A stretch of 64,000 nt of DNA from positions 186,001-250,000 of the forward strand of contig NZ_JAIQZF010000003.1 in NCBI RefSeq assembly GCF_020164585.1. The letters are read 5' to 3'. The position numbers and the translations under genes are program-made. Numbering within the stretch: the first letter of the stretch is position 1; each line of letters starts with the position of its first letter. The notes under the pieces were generated by a model. It worked only from the letters and a program-made list of their open reading frames with translations. It was not told where the DNA came from and ran no database searches. Source of the DNA: Psychroflexus curvus (GTDB lineage: Bacteria; Bacteroidota; Bacteroidia; Flavobacteriales; Flavobacteriaceae). Positions 20,847-29,758 of this stretch are shown here, one piece after another.

Positions 20847-22412
20847 ATGAATAAACGCATATTTACATTCATAATTGTATTGATGAGTGTTTCCTTAATT
20901 GGAATCATTTTCGTGCAAGGCTATTGGATAAAAAATACTGTGGAAAGCAATGAAGAGCAGTTCTCTATGGGTGCTAAGCAGATTCTCATCAATGTTGTTC
21001 AGCAGCTAGAAAAGGAAGAAATAGATAAGTATTATTTTAAATTTGCTTCCATAGCAGATTCAGAAACTCCAATCAGAACACAACTCAGTGAAATATTTCA
21101 ATTGCCGGATAATGGCATCTCTACGGAATATTTCATGTATTCTAACTCTTTGTTCCAGGAAGATTACAAAGTGGCGTCCCCGTTTCTAGCTGAAAATCAA
21201 GACTCCATAGAATTTAAAAAGTTAATCAACCGAAAGGTTACAGCGGTAATGAGAAGGGATGATTTCGATGGCAGTAACCTCAATGCTATGGAGCGCTTCG
21301 AAAGAATCAGTAATTTAGAAGACGAACAGAAATACCTATGGCTAGATGCTATCAAAGAAATGGCTTCAAAAATTCCTATTCACAAACGCGTAGACACTTT
21401 AGAAATCAAAAAATTGATTGATGAGCAGATGCAGAAAAGGAATTTAGACTCTGATTATGATTTCGGAATTTATAGCAATGCCTTATCAACCAAAGTCAGA
21501 ACGTCTAGTTTTGAATTGAATTCTCCATCAACTTATGGAATTCCCGTTTACAGCTACAATGATGAATTTTCAGATTATCAGTTGTTTGTCAATTTTAAAG
21601 ATAAAAACAAGCAAATTTTATCTTCTATTGCTTTGATGGGCGGACTTTCGGTCATGTTTACCTTAATTATTGTTCTTGCTTTTTCTTCTGCAATAGGTCA
21701 ATTGATTAGGCAAAGACAGATTTCTCAGATAAAAACTGACTTCATCAATAACATGACGCATGAGTTCAAAACTCCTATAGCAACTATCAATCTTGCTTTA
21801 GATTCGGTGAAAAATCCTGTGATTTCTAAAAATCCTGAAGCTGTGGACAGGTATATGAACATGATTCGCGAGGAAAATAAAAGGATGCATGCACAGGTAG
21901 AAAATGTATTAAGAATTTCTAAGCTTGAAAAAAACGAGCTTGATATTGAAAAAGAAAAATTAAATCTTCATGAGATTATTGAAGACTCTATAAGCCACAT
22001 TAGTTTAATTGTGGAAGACAGAAATGGAAGCATTGAAACTGATTTAAAAGCAAAACGAGATACCATTTTAGCTAACGATTCTCATTTTTCTAATGTGATT
22101 GTGAATATTTTGGATAACTCGGTAAAATATTCTACAGACGAACCTAAAATAAAACTAACGACTGAAAATGTGAATAACTTTATCGTTCTGATTATTTCTG
22201 ACAAGGGTAGCGGAATGTCTAAACAGGTTCAGAAAAAAATATTCGATAAGTTTTACAGAGAACATACCGGCGATGTTCACAATGTAAAAGGGCACGGTCT
22301 TGGTTTGGCTTATGTCAAAAGAATTGTTGACGATCATCACGGCGAAATCTCTGTAAAAAGTGAAAAAGGAAAAGGAAGTTCATTTATAATTAAATTACCA
22401 TTAATATCATAA
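20847..22412 (+). CDS. Two-component sensor histidine kinase (RprX-like)
   Basis: Inner-membrane kinase of 521 aa. TM1 is about 6-28 and TM2 about 255-275, enclosing a periplasmic sensor region of about 225 residues with no recognised fold. The HisKA dimerisation helix carries H305 in NNMTHEFKTP, and the ATPase domain shows the N box DNSVKYS, the G1 box DKGSGMS and the G2 box GHGLGLAYV. The architecture and the paired regulator resemble Bacteroides RprXY. The response regulator starts 5 bp after the stop. The signal sensed is unknown. Confidence 0.9.
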   Translation: MNKRIFTFIIVLMSVSLIGIIFVQGYWIKNTVESNEEQFSMGAKQILINVVQQLEKEEIDKYYFKFASIADSETPIRTQLSEIFQLPDNGISTEYFMYSNSLFQEDYKVASPFLAENQDSIEFKKLINRKVTAVMRRDDFDGSNLNAMERFERISNLEDEQKYLWLDAIKEMASKIPIHKRVDTLEIKKLIDEQMQKRNLDSDYDFGIYSNALSTKVRTSSFELNSPSTYGIPVYSYNDEFSDYQLFVNFKDKNKQILSSIALMGGLSVMFTLIIVLAFSSAIGQLIRQRQISQIKTDFINNMTHEFKTPIATINLALDSVKNPVISKNPEAVDRYMNMIREENKRMHAQVENVLRISKLEKNELDIEKEKLNLHEIIEDSISHISLIVEDRNGSIETDLKAKRDTILANDSHFSNVIVNILDNSVKYSTDEPKIKLTTENVNNFIVLIISDKGSGMSKQVQKKIFDKFYREHTGDVHNVKGHGLGLAYVKRIVDDHHGEISVKSEKGKGSSFIIKLPLIS

Positions 22413-22416
22413 ATAT

Positions 22417-23139
22417 ATGGAAACTGAAAACAAGAAGATTTTATTAGTAGAGGACGATCCCAATTTTGGAATCGTATTAAAGGACTATTTGTCCATGAAC
22501 AATTACGATGTTACTCATGCCAAAAATGGGATGGAAGGCTTTGAGAAATTTAAAAAAGGAAATTATGACTTATGTATTTTGGATGTCATGATGCCATACA
22601 AGGATGGTTTTACTTTAGCTAAGGAAATAAGAGCTAAAAATGAAGATGTTCCCATCATATTCCTTACCGCCAAAGCGATGAAGGATGACGTATTGAAAGG
22701 ATACAAGGTTGGGGCAGATGATTACCTGAATAAACCGTTTGACAGTGAAGTCCTTTTGATGAAAATAAAAGCCATCATGCAGCGTAAGAATTCAGATACA
22801 CTTGCAGATAGTAAGCAATTTGAATTTACGATTGGAAATTTTCACCTCAATTCTAAGTTGAGATTTTTAACTTACAAAGAGGAGGAGCCGATTAAACTTT
22901 CACCAAAAGAAAACGAATTGTTGCGTTTACTTGCGTTGTATGAAAACGATTTAATGCCAAGAGAGCTTGCATTAACTAAAATTTGGAGAGATGATAATTA
23001 CTTCACTTCAAGAAGTATGGATGTTTACATCGCCAAATTGAGAAAATATCTGAAAAAAGATGATACTGTGGAAATATTAAACATCCATGGTGAAGGTTTC
23101 CGTCTGGTCGTAAAAGGCTCTGATGGGAAAGGTGCTTAA
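22417..23139 (+). CDS. OmpR-type response regulator (RprY-like)
   Basis: Receiver domain (1-120) with acidic pocket E12-D13-D14, phospho-acceptor D56 in ILDVMMP and K106 in NKPFD, followed by an OmpR/PhoB winged-helix DNA-binding domain (about 135-235; LSPKENELLRLLALYEND). The length of 240 aa is normal. It is cotranscribed with the upstream kinase, its cognate partner. The target genes are not visible. It ends at a bidirectional hairpin terminator shared with miaA. Confidence 0.93.
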   Translation: METENKKILLVEDDPNFGIVLKDYLSMNNYDVTHAKNGMEGFEKFKKGNYDLCILDVMMPYKDGFTLAKEIRAKNEDVPIIFLTAKAMKDDVLKGYKVGADDYLNKPFDSEVLLMKIKAIMQRKNSDTLADSKQFEFTIGNFHLNSKLRFLTYKEEEPIKLSPKENELLRLLALYENDLMPRELALTKIWRDDNYFTSRSMDVYIAKLRKYLKKDDTVEILNIHGEGFRLVVKGSDGKGA

Positions 23140-23170
23140 TAAGCCACTTTTTTCAGTTCCAGAATGATCA

Positions 23171-23206
23171 TAAAAGACTAATCGTTAAAGCACGATTAGT
23201 CTTTTA
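23171..23206. terminator. Bidirectional terminator between the response regulator and miaA
   Basis: Perfect 14-bp inverted repeat TAAAAGACTAATCG/CGATTAGTCTTTTA with an 8-nt loop and A/T-rich flanks on both sides, between convergent genes. Its right end covers the miaA stop codon. Confidence 0.88.
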
Positions 23207-24109
23207 TGTTTTAATGTGAGTTATGATTTCTTCTGATGGGGTTTCAAAATGAAACCATTGGATATCGGGGTCTTTTTTGAACCAAGTCAATTGGCGTTTA
23301 GCGAATCTTCTCGTATTTTTTTTTATTTCTGAAATAGCTTGATCTAAATTCAGTTCTCCATCAAAATAAGCGAATAATTCTTTGTAGCCCACTGTTTGTA
23401 AAGCATTGAAATGTCTAAAAGGATAGAGTCTTTTGGCTTCTTTTACCAGGCCCTGCCCAATCATAAGATCCACACGTTGTTCTATTCTGTTGTAAATCAC
23501 TTCGCGTGGTGCATCCAAACCAATTTTGACGACTTCGAACTGGCGTTTTTTTTTGTTTTGATTTTGAAAATGAGAAAAAGACTTTCCTGAGACTTCAAGT
23601 ACTTCCAGTGCTCTAGTGAGTCGTCTGGGATTTGAAATTTCAATAGTCCTGTAGGTTTCTGGATCTTTTTTCAGAAGTAAGCCCTGTAATCTTTCAATGC
23701 CTTCTGTATCTAATATATCGTTGTATTTTTTCCTTATTCCTGAAGGAATCTCAGGAAAGGAAACCAAACCTTCGGTCACTGCTTTATGATAAAGTCCGCT
23801 TCCGCCAACGAGAATGGCTTTGGAATTCGACTCAAAGATGTCACCTAAAACTGCAATGGCATCGTTTTCAAATTTGCCAACATTATAGTTATCCTGAATT
23901 GAGATGTGTTGGATAAAGTGATGTTTTGCCTGTGAAAGCTCCTCCTCCGCAGGAACTGCAGTTCCAATCTTCATTTCTTTAAAAAATTGCCTGGAGTCTG
24001 CAGAAACTATTTCAGTTGTAAAATGGGAAGCGAGTTTTATGCTTAAGGCTGTTTTTCCAATAGCTGTTGGACCAACAATGCAAACTAAGAATGGCTGATC
24101 TCTTTTCAT
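23204..24109 (-). CDS. miaA: tRNA dimethylallyltransferase
   Basis: Transfers the dimethylallyl group to A37 of tRNAs that read codons starting with U. Motifs are the P-loop GPTAIGKTALSIKLA (about 13-27), DSRQFFKEMKIGTA, which recognises the base, GGSGLYHKAVTEG, and the C-terminal RRFAKRQLTWFKKD. The length of 301 aa is typical. The start overlaps the stop of the ion-channel gene by ATGA, so miaA is the last gene of the Trk operon. The stop codon lies in the terminator stem. Confidence 0.96.
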   Translation of the reverse strand: MKRDQPFLVCIVGPTAIGKTALSIKLASHFTTEIVSADSRQFFKEMKIGTAVPAEEELSQAKHHFIQHISIQDNYNVGKFENDAIAVLGDIFESNSKAILVGGSGLYHKAVTEGLVSFPEIPSGIRKKYNDILDTEGIERLQGLLLKKDPETYRTIEISNPRRLTRALEVLEVSGKSFSHFQNQNKKKRQFEVVKIGLDAPREVIYNRIEQRVDLMIGQGLVKEAKRLYPFRHFNALQTVGYKELFAYFDGELNLDQAISEIKKNTRRFAKRQLTWFKKDPDIQWFHFETPSEEIITHIKT

Positions 24110-24966
24110 TCTTTAATCTCTTTTTTTTCTTTTTTACCCTTGTTGAGATTATAGCCGCAGTTGTGACAGAATTCTGCTTCATCCTTATGTTCGTTTTCTC
24201 CACAATTATAACAGACCTGGGTATTCGATTTTATATGTTCTTTTGTCATTTCAGCGGTAACAATCCCGGTAGGAACCGCTATAATGCCATAACCTAGCAA
24301 CATGATGATAGTGGCAACAAATTGACCTAAAGGCGTGACAGGGTGTATATCTCCAAATCCAACTGTAGTGAGCGTCACAATGGTCCAATAAATGCCTACC
24401 GGAATAGATGTGTAGCCATTTTCAGGTCCTTCAACTAAGTACATGATTGTGCCAGCAATAAAGGATATGACGACAACGCTATATAAAAATATAAGAATTT
24501 TTGGCAAACTCTTTTTTAGTGAAACTGCTACTCTGGAACCTGCACCAGTATATCTTACCAATTTGAATATACGAAAAACTCGAAGTAATCTTAATGCTCT
24601 TAGAGATAATAAAGCCCCAGAGCCTGCAAAAATCAATGAAATATAAAGTGGGATGGTGGAAAGAAAGTCGACTATTCCATAAAAACTAAAGATGTACTTT
24701 TTTGGTTTATTTATGCAAATGATTCTGAGAATATATTCAATGGTAAAAAAAATGGTAATGATCCATTCTAAAGTTAAGAATAAGGTATGATACTCTAAGT
24801 TTAAATGATTTACAGAGTCTAGAACAACAAGGGCAAGACTCACTAAAATCATAATTAGTAAGGCGACATCAAAGACTTTGCCCGCAGTGGTATCTGCTTC
24901 GTAAATGACTTCATGAACTTTTTCTTTCCAGGTCATGTTTATGGATGAATTAGTTTGGTTTCTCAA
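24106..24966 (-). CDS. Voltage-gated-type K+ channel with C-terminal zinc ribbon
   Basis: Six-helix ion channel of 286 aa. S1-S3 lie at about 33-115. The Arg-rich S4 (R123 to R138, LRALRLLRVFRIFKLVR) resembles voltage sensors, and the pore has the K+ selectivity filter TVGFGD (201-206) between S5 and S6. After S6 comes an unusual C-terminal zinc ribbon, with CYNC at C252/C255 and CHNC at C267/C270, and a Lys/Glu-rich tail. It overlaps trkA upstream and miaA downstream, each by ATGA, placing it in a potassium operon. Voltage gating is inferred from S4. Confidence 0.9.
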   Translation of the reverse strand: MRNQTNSSINMTWKEKVHEVIYEADTTAGKVFDVALLIMILVSLALVVLDSVNHLNLEYHTLFLTLEWIITIFFTIEYILRIICINKPKKYIFSFYGIVDFLSTIPLYISLIFAGSGALLSLRALRLLRVFRIFKLVRYTGAGSRVAVSLKKSLPKILIFLYSVVVISFIAGTIMYLVEGPENGYTSIPVGIYWTIVTLTTVGFGDIHPVTPLGQFVATIIMLLGYGIIAVPTGIVTAEMTKEHIKSNTQVCYNCGENEHKDEAEFCHNCGYNLNKGKKEKKEIKE

Positions 24967-25685
24967 GACTCTGAGTCTTGTTTCTGGCTGTCTTCAGAAG
25001 AATTTGTATCTATAAAAGCATCAATATCGCTATTTTTTCCAAATATGACCAAAATGTCTTCTTCTTTCAGTTTTACATTTGGATCTGCTATGCCTTCAAT
25101 TTTATCGACCTCTTCTTTCTCACCTATTTCTGTAGTCTTTTCTTTCCGTTGAACTATCGTTAAGATAAGAAGGTTATGTTCTTCTCTTACTTTTAGCTCT
25201 TTAATGGTTTTTCCCACGTATTCTTTTGGAACTTGAGCTTCGATGATGCTGAAGTCTTGATTGAGCTCAAACGAATCAATCACATTTTTCAAGTGAAGTT
25301 TATTGGACCAGCGCTCGGCTGTTTCTGCTTCAGGGTGAACAATTTCGTCTACACCTATAGCTTCAAGGACTTTTTTGTGTAAGGGATTAATAGCTCTGCT
25401 AATTAATCTTTTGACTCCAAAATTTTTAAAAAGGGCAGTTGCCATAAGATTGGAACCTTGTTCTTCGCCAATTGTGATGAGAACAATGTCGGTTTCATCT
25501 AAAGGTAAATCAGAAACGGCAAGCTCATCGGTGGCATCCATTCGTATGGTATGGGTGATTTTCTCCTTGAAATAATCGACCTTCTCCATATCACTATCAA
25601 TAGCAATAACTTCGTTGCCCAGGGATGTTAATTTCTGAGCTATGGATGAACCAAAATTTCCTAATCCTACAATGATATACTTCAT
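24963..25685 (-). CDS. trkA: Trk K+ uptake regulatory subunit (TrkA/KtrA-like)
   Basis: Cytoplasmic RCK protein that gates the TrkH/KtrB pore in response to nucleotides. The N-terminal Rossmann domain has YIIVGLGNFGSSIA (residues 3-16) and an acidic residue at the end of strand 2 (VIAIDSD). The TrkA_C domain follows at about 145-225. The C-terminal tail is Ser/Asp/Glu-rich. At 240 aa it is the single-RCK type. It sits 2 bp after trkH, its membrane partner, and overlaps the channel gene. Confidence 0.92.
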   Translation of the reverse strand: MKYIIVGLGNFGSSIAQKLTSLGNEVIAIDSDMEKVDYFKEKITHTIRMDATDELAVSDLPLDETDIVLITIGEEQGSNLMATALFKNFGVKRLISRAINPLHKKVLEAIGVDEIVHPEAETAERWSNKLHLKNVIDSFELNQDFSIIEAQVPKEYVGKTIKELKVREEHNLLILTIVQRKEKTTEIGEKEEVDKIEGIADPNVKLKEEDILVIFGKNSDIDAFIDTNSSEDSQKQDSES

Positions 25686-25687
25686 AC

Positions 25688-27424
25688 TTAGTTGATTGTT
25701 ATTTCTTCAGTCGGGTAATTATAATTCTTTTGTTTTATTTTCTTAAAAATAGCAATTACAACCGTAAGCATACTCACTCTTCCAACAAACATGGTGAAAA
25801 TAATTACCGCTTTTCCCAAATCGCTCAATTTTTCTGTAATTCCAAGGCTTAAGCCTACAGTCGAATATGCTGATATGGTTTCGAAAACTAAATCAAAAAG
25901 ACTTAGATTTTTGTCACTTATACTTAACACTAATGTAGATGATCCGATAACTATTAGCGATAAAGCAATGATAGCGTAAGATCTTCTGATGGAAATATTT
26001 GATATTTCTCTTTTGAAAACCTCAATTCTGGATTTCCCCTTAGCTAAACTTAGGATATTCAAAGTAGAAATGGCCAAGGTGCTGGTTTTAATCCCCCCGC
26101 CAGTTGAAGATGGCGAAGCTCCAATCCACATCAGAAGAAAAATCAATAATAAAGTAGGCGTAGTTAATAATGATAGATCTACCGTATTAAATCCAGCTGT
26201 TCGGGGCGTAGCTGCTGTAAACAAGGCTGTAACTACTTTGCCAAAACCACTGTGTTCTGCCAGGGTATTTTGATATTCTAAAATATAAATAACAATTACA
26301 GCTATTCCTGTTACTATAAAGGTAGTGATTAAGGTAATTCTACTATTTATGTTTAAAACCCAGGGTCTTGCATCTCTTCCCCGACCAAAAATCCTTTTAA
26401 TAGAATATTTAACATACTTGTCTATATTTTCAACGATAGGAAATCCAAGACCGCCTATGATGAAAGATATAATAATAACAAGTTGCAATCCATAATTAAA
26501 CCTGAACCCTTCTTCATAAAAACTTGAAGACAAGGTCGAAAATCCAGCATTGCAGAATGCAGAAATTGCATGAAAAACGGAGAAAAATGCCTGATCTAAA
26601 AAGCCCGTAAAATCTTTGTTATCCAATGAAGTATAAATAAGTATAGCCGAAACAAGTTCAATTCCAAAGGTGATCACAATAATATACTTCAAAGTATTGA
26701 AAACAGTATTCAATGATTTAGAACTCGTAATGCTGTTTAAGGTGAGCTGATTCTCATAAGTGGAACCACCTTTAAAAAAATAGCTAAAAAAACTGGTAAA
26801 CGTCAAAATACCCAACCCGCCAATCTGTATCAAACAAAGAATTATGCTTTGTCCTAAACTTGTAAAAAAAAAACCTGTGTCAACGACAATAAGCCCAGTG
26901 ACGCATACGGCACTGGTAGAAGTAAATAAGGCATCGATATAACTAATACCAGAGTGAGTAGCATTCGGTAACATCAGTAGTAAGCTGCCAATGAAAATGA
27001 TAGTTAAAAAACTTAATATAAAAAGTTGAGCAGGGTTAAGTATCGTTCGATCGACAGAAATTTGAATATCAGAAGATTCTCTTATGAATGTAAGTAGAAT
27101 CGCAAATTTCAGCCAATTGTCATTTACTAAAAAACTTTCCAGTAATTGAACATCTAAGAATATAAAATGCCTGCCCAGAACAAATACTGAAAATAAAATC
27201 GACACCACGTCAAAAATAATAACTCCCATGCTAGGCAGACTCTTGTTTTTATAATACCTGATAGACGTGGAAGCAACACCTAGAACTAAAACGACAACAT
27301 AAAAGATGTTGTAAATTGTAATTAAGTTTTGAGACTGATCAAAACCGAGATCAAAAATTAAAAGGACTAAACCAACAAGACTTAGCAAAAATGAAATTCT
27401 ATGAATGAATGAGTTTTTCCCCAT
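25688..27424 (-). CDS. trkH: TrkH/KtrB-family potassium uptake membrane subunit
   Basis: K+-translocating subunit with four pore-loop repeats. The filter segments are visible as TSAVCVTGL, SAFCNAGFS, TPRTAGFNT and SAYSTVGLS. The 578-aa length exceeds typical KtrB (about 450) because the first ~135 residues form an additional hydrophobic domain of about four helices before the canonical start (NPAQLFILSFL). It is cotranscribed with trkA (2 bp apart) and the exonuclease gene upstream (1 bp apart). The function is potassium import coupled to H+ or Na+. Confidence 0.92.
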   Translation of the reverse strand: MGKNSFIHRISFLLSLVGLVLLIFDLGFDQSQNLITIYNIFYVVVLVLGVASTSIRYYKNKSLPSMGVIIFDVVSILFSVFVLGRHFIFLDVQLLESFLVNDNWLKFAILLTFIRESSDIQISVDRTILNPAQLFILSFLTIIFIGSLLLMLPNATHSGISYIDALFTSTSAVCVTGLIVVDTGFFFTSLGQSIILCLIQIGGLGILTFTSFFSYFFKGGSTYENQLTLNSITSSKSLNTVFNTLKYIIVITFGIELVSAILIYTSLDNKDFTGFLDQAFFSVFHAISAFCNAGFSTLSSSFYEEGFRFNYGLQLVIIISFIIGGLGFPIVENIDKYVKYSIKRIFGRGRDARPWVLNINSRITLITTFIVTGIAVIVIYILEYQNTLAEHSGFGKVVTALFTAATPRTAGFNTVDLSLLTTPTLLLIFLLMWIGASPSSTGGGIKTSTLAISTLNILSLAKGKSRIEVFKREISNISIRRSYAIIALSLIVIGSSTLVLSISDKNLSLFDLVFETISAYSTVGLSLGITEKLSDLGKAVIIFTMFVGRVSMLTVVIAIFKKIKQKNYNYPTEEITIN

Positions 27425-27425
27425 T

Positions 27426-28790
27426 TTAGAACTTATGAATCTTCAAATGATGATTTCGTTTTCTCAGGTAACTCTGTATGATATGCTGCGCATCCCTGTC
27501 ATTTTGCATGGGATTAATGATGTTTTTTAAAATTGACATGTTTTCAACTTGAAAATTTAACTCCGTATAACCAGTACCTGCTAGCTCTCCATTTTCAATC
27601 AATACCACACTTTTTTCAGCGGCATGTCTGCCTCTGTCCTGTATGATCATATTTTTATTTTGATAATCATAAAAATCGATAAGCTGTTTTACTCTTTCGT
27701 TATAACTTTCTTTCGATTCTTCATTTACGCAAGCCCCATGACATTGCTTGATGGTATAATTAAAACACGCTCCTTTTGTTTTGTGTAGTCCTGTCAGTTT
27801 TTGGCAAAGTTCATAAGTTTCGACCGCTCGTTCCATGAAGGCTTTGCCCTGTTGATAATTGGTAAAGCTGGTGATGTACTTTTCGCTGGGTTTTAATTTT
27901 GAAACTGAAAGATTAATATAACCATTTTCATCTTCAAAAGCGTAAAGACCATGCGTAAATAAGCTTTTTTTAAGAGCCGAATTGAATTTAGGCTTAAGTT
28001 TTTTAATAGACTGATTTTCCTTCAATAAAGCCAAAAGCTCGTTGCCTGTTTTTTCAAAATCTATAGAAGCCACATGTTTCTGTATTTCTCTGGATTTAGG
28101 CGCATCGCTTGTGAAGTGCTGGTTAGCTCGTTTCTTAATGTCCTTACTTTTACCAATATAAATAATTTCGCCTTCACCATCAGAAAAATAATACACACCT
28201 ACTGCATTTGGCAGCTGATCAATCAGGCGAATCAATTTTTGGTCGACACTGCTTATGGAATTAAGTTTTAAATTTGAACTTATAATTTCTTTGTCTGTAT
28301 CTTTCTCCAGCAATAGCTTAAAAAGTTTTACAGTAGCCAAAGCATCACCGTTGGCTCGGTGTCTATCGGTAATGGGAATCCCTAATTTTTTGACCAGCTT
28401 ACCCAAACTATAAGAGTCAAAGCCAGGCAAAAGTTTTTTGGATAACTTGACGGTACATAAGCTTTCGCGCTCATAAGAATAGCCTAGTCTGTCGAACTCT
28501 AAGCGCAACATTCTGTAATCAAACTTTGCATTATGAGCAACAATAATACAGCCTTCAGTAATTTCAATAATCCGTTTGGCCACTTCATAAAACTTAGGGG
28601 CCTGGTGAAGCATTTCATTGTTGATCCCCGTCAATCCAACCACAAAAGACTGTATTTTTCGTTCAGGATTCACCAAGGAGATGAATTGATCTACGACCTG
28701 ATGTCCGTCGAATTTATAGATGGCAATTTCAGTGATCCCTTCTTCGTTATATTTTCCTCCTGTGGATTCTATGTCTAATATGGCGTACAA
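27426..28790 (-). CDS. DEDDh exonuclease fused to a GIY-YIG (UvrC/Cho-like) nuclease
   Basis: Fusion of a DnaQ-like 3'-5' exonuclease (1-165; D6-x-E8, D91, H144-x4-D149) with a GIY-YIG endonuclease domain (about 193-275; GVYYF, YIG at 211-213, R221, E251). Downstream lie four cysteines C329, C342, C350 and C354, with spacing 12-7-3, nearly the UvrC iron-sulfur spacing. Such fusions occur in Bacteroidota and Actinobacteria and are thought to act in DNA repair; a precise role is not known to me. The start is TTG. First gene of the operon with trkH, trkA, the channel and miaA. Confidence 0.85.
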   Translation of the reverse strand: MYAILDIESTGGKYNEEGITEIAIYKFDGHQVVDQFISLVNPERKIQSFVVGLTGINNEMLHQAPKFYEVAKRIIEITEGCIIVAHNAKFDYRMLRLEFDRLGYSYERESLCTVKLSKKLLPGFDSYSLGKLVKKLGIPITDRHRANGDALATVKLFKLLLEKDTDKEIISSNLKLNSISSVDQKLIRLIDQLPNAVGVYYFSDGEGEIIYIGKSKDIKKRANQHFTSDAPKSREIQKHVASIDFEKTGNELLALLKENQSIKKLKPKFNSALKKSLFTHGLYAFEDENGYINLSVSKLKPSEKYITSFTNYQQGKAFMERAVETYELCQKLTGLHKTKGACFNYTIKQCHGACVNEESKESYNERVKQLIDFYDYQNKNMIIQDRGRHAAEKSVVLIENGELAGTGYTELNFQVENMSILKNIINPMQNDRDAQHIIQSYLRKRNHHLKIHKF

Positions 28791-29119
28791 TCTATTCTCT
28801 CAAATTATTTTGTGTAAGCGACAAAAATAAAGATATAATTCTGTTTCAAAGCTTTATAGCCAAAAGTTTAAGCTTTCTATAATGCACAAATTATCTTTTT
28901 TATTCTGATGTTGACTCAGTCAATTTTATTTAAAACAGACAAAATGACACTTAAAATTAGCTTCACAGTGCCATAATGGCATTTTGATTGCTTTAAATTT
29001 ATGAGAATTCGATTTTTGAAATCAACTAAGCCTAAAATTTTCATTTATTTTGTCATTATTCAATTTGGTATCCATTTTGAAAATAAGTTTATAAAAATAA
29101 CCTTTAAAACTTATAAATT
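28791..29119. other. Divergent intergenic region between the exonuclease operon and hsp20
   Basis: About 330 bp, AT-rich, with no ORF. It holds the promoter for the minus-strand operon (28822-28829) and must hold the hsp20 promoter. I see no perfect CIRCE-type inverted repeat. The near-consensus sequence ending in ATTTTG around 29070-29080 is a candidate -7 region for hsp20, but it does not match TAnnTTTG exactly. Confidence 0.5.
28822..28829 (-). promoter_or_regulatory. -7 box for the exonuclease/trk/miaA operon
   Basis: On the minus strand this is TATTTTTG, a match to TAnnTTTG, 31 bp upstream of the TTG start of the exonuclease fusion gene. It would drive the five-gene operon. Confidence 0.45.
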
Positions 29120-29548
29120 ATGATACCAACACGTTATGCAAATCAGGATGTGGGCCTTTTAGACAGGCTTTTTAACAACGACATGTTTCACAGAGATTTC
29201 TCTGAAACGAACACGACTTCACCTTCGGTAAACATCAAGGAAAACGAAGATCGATTTGGAGTAGAAATGGCAGTACCAGGATTCGAAAAAGATGATTTCA
29301 ACATAGAGTTGAACCATAACAAATTGACGATTTCCTCGGAGAAAAAAGAAGAAAAGTCACACATAGAAGTTGAGCGTTACACAAGAAAGGAGTTCAGCTA
29401 TCAGTCATTCAGAAGAACTTTTACGCTACCTAACACTGTAGATGGTGAAAAGATTTCAGCTGAATATAAAAACGGGGTATTGTGTGTTGAGATTCCAAAA
29501 CTTGAAGAAGCTAAACCTAAACCAGCTAGACAAATTGAGATTAGGTAA
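29120..29548 (+). CDS. Hsp20/alpha-crystallin family small heat-shock protein
   Basis: ATP-independent holdase chaperone of 142 aa. The alpha-crystallin domain spans about 33-125, with VEMAVPGFEKDDFNIELN and the conserved C-terminal motif EYKNGVLCVEIPK (about 113-125). A terminal tail follows. It is monocistronic, between a 330-bp divergent intergenic region and a hairpin terminator, which fits a stress-induced single gene; the regulator cannot be identified from the upstream sequence. Confidence 0.94.
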   Translation: MIPTRYANQDVGLLDRLFNNDMFHRDFSETNTTSPSVNIKENEDRFGVEMAVPGFEKDDFNIELNHNKLTISSEKKEEKSHIEVERYTRKEFSYQSFRRTFTLPNTVDGEKISAEYKNGVLCVEIPKLEEAKPKPARQIEIR

Positions 29549-29590
29549 GTGGTTTAATTTCATTTTTAAATAATCAAGATTTAATTTGTC

Positions 29591-29619
29591 ACCCTGAACT
29601 TGTTTCAGGGTCTTTTTTT
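29591..29619 (+). terminator. Rho-independent terminator after hsp20
   Basis: Stem ACCCTGAA/TTCAGGGT with a short loop, followed by seven T residues. It lies 42 bp after the hsp20 stop. Confidence 0.85.
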
Positions 29620-29644
29620 GATAAAGTCTTTGTCGGGTTGAGCT

Positions 29645-29667
29645 TACCTGACTGGCAAAGGCAGGTA
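29645..29667. repeat. Short inverted repeat in the hsp20-yggS intergenic region
   Basis: TACCTG and CAGGTA separated by 11 bases. It lies in the non-coding gap between the hsp20 terminator and the 3' end of the YggS-like gene. It could be a small dispersed palindrome or a weak hairpin; one copy only is seen. Confidence 0.3.
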
Positions 29668-29758
29668 TCTTTTCTGAAAAGAAACGAAATGAGACAAAAA
29701 GATATACTTCGCTAAGCTTACCGTATTAAACACAGTACATGCAGCAGAACGACCGAAC

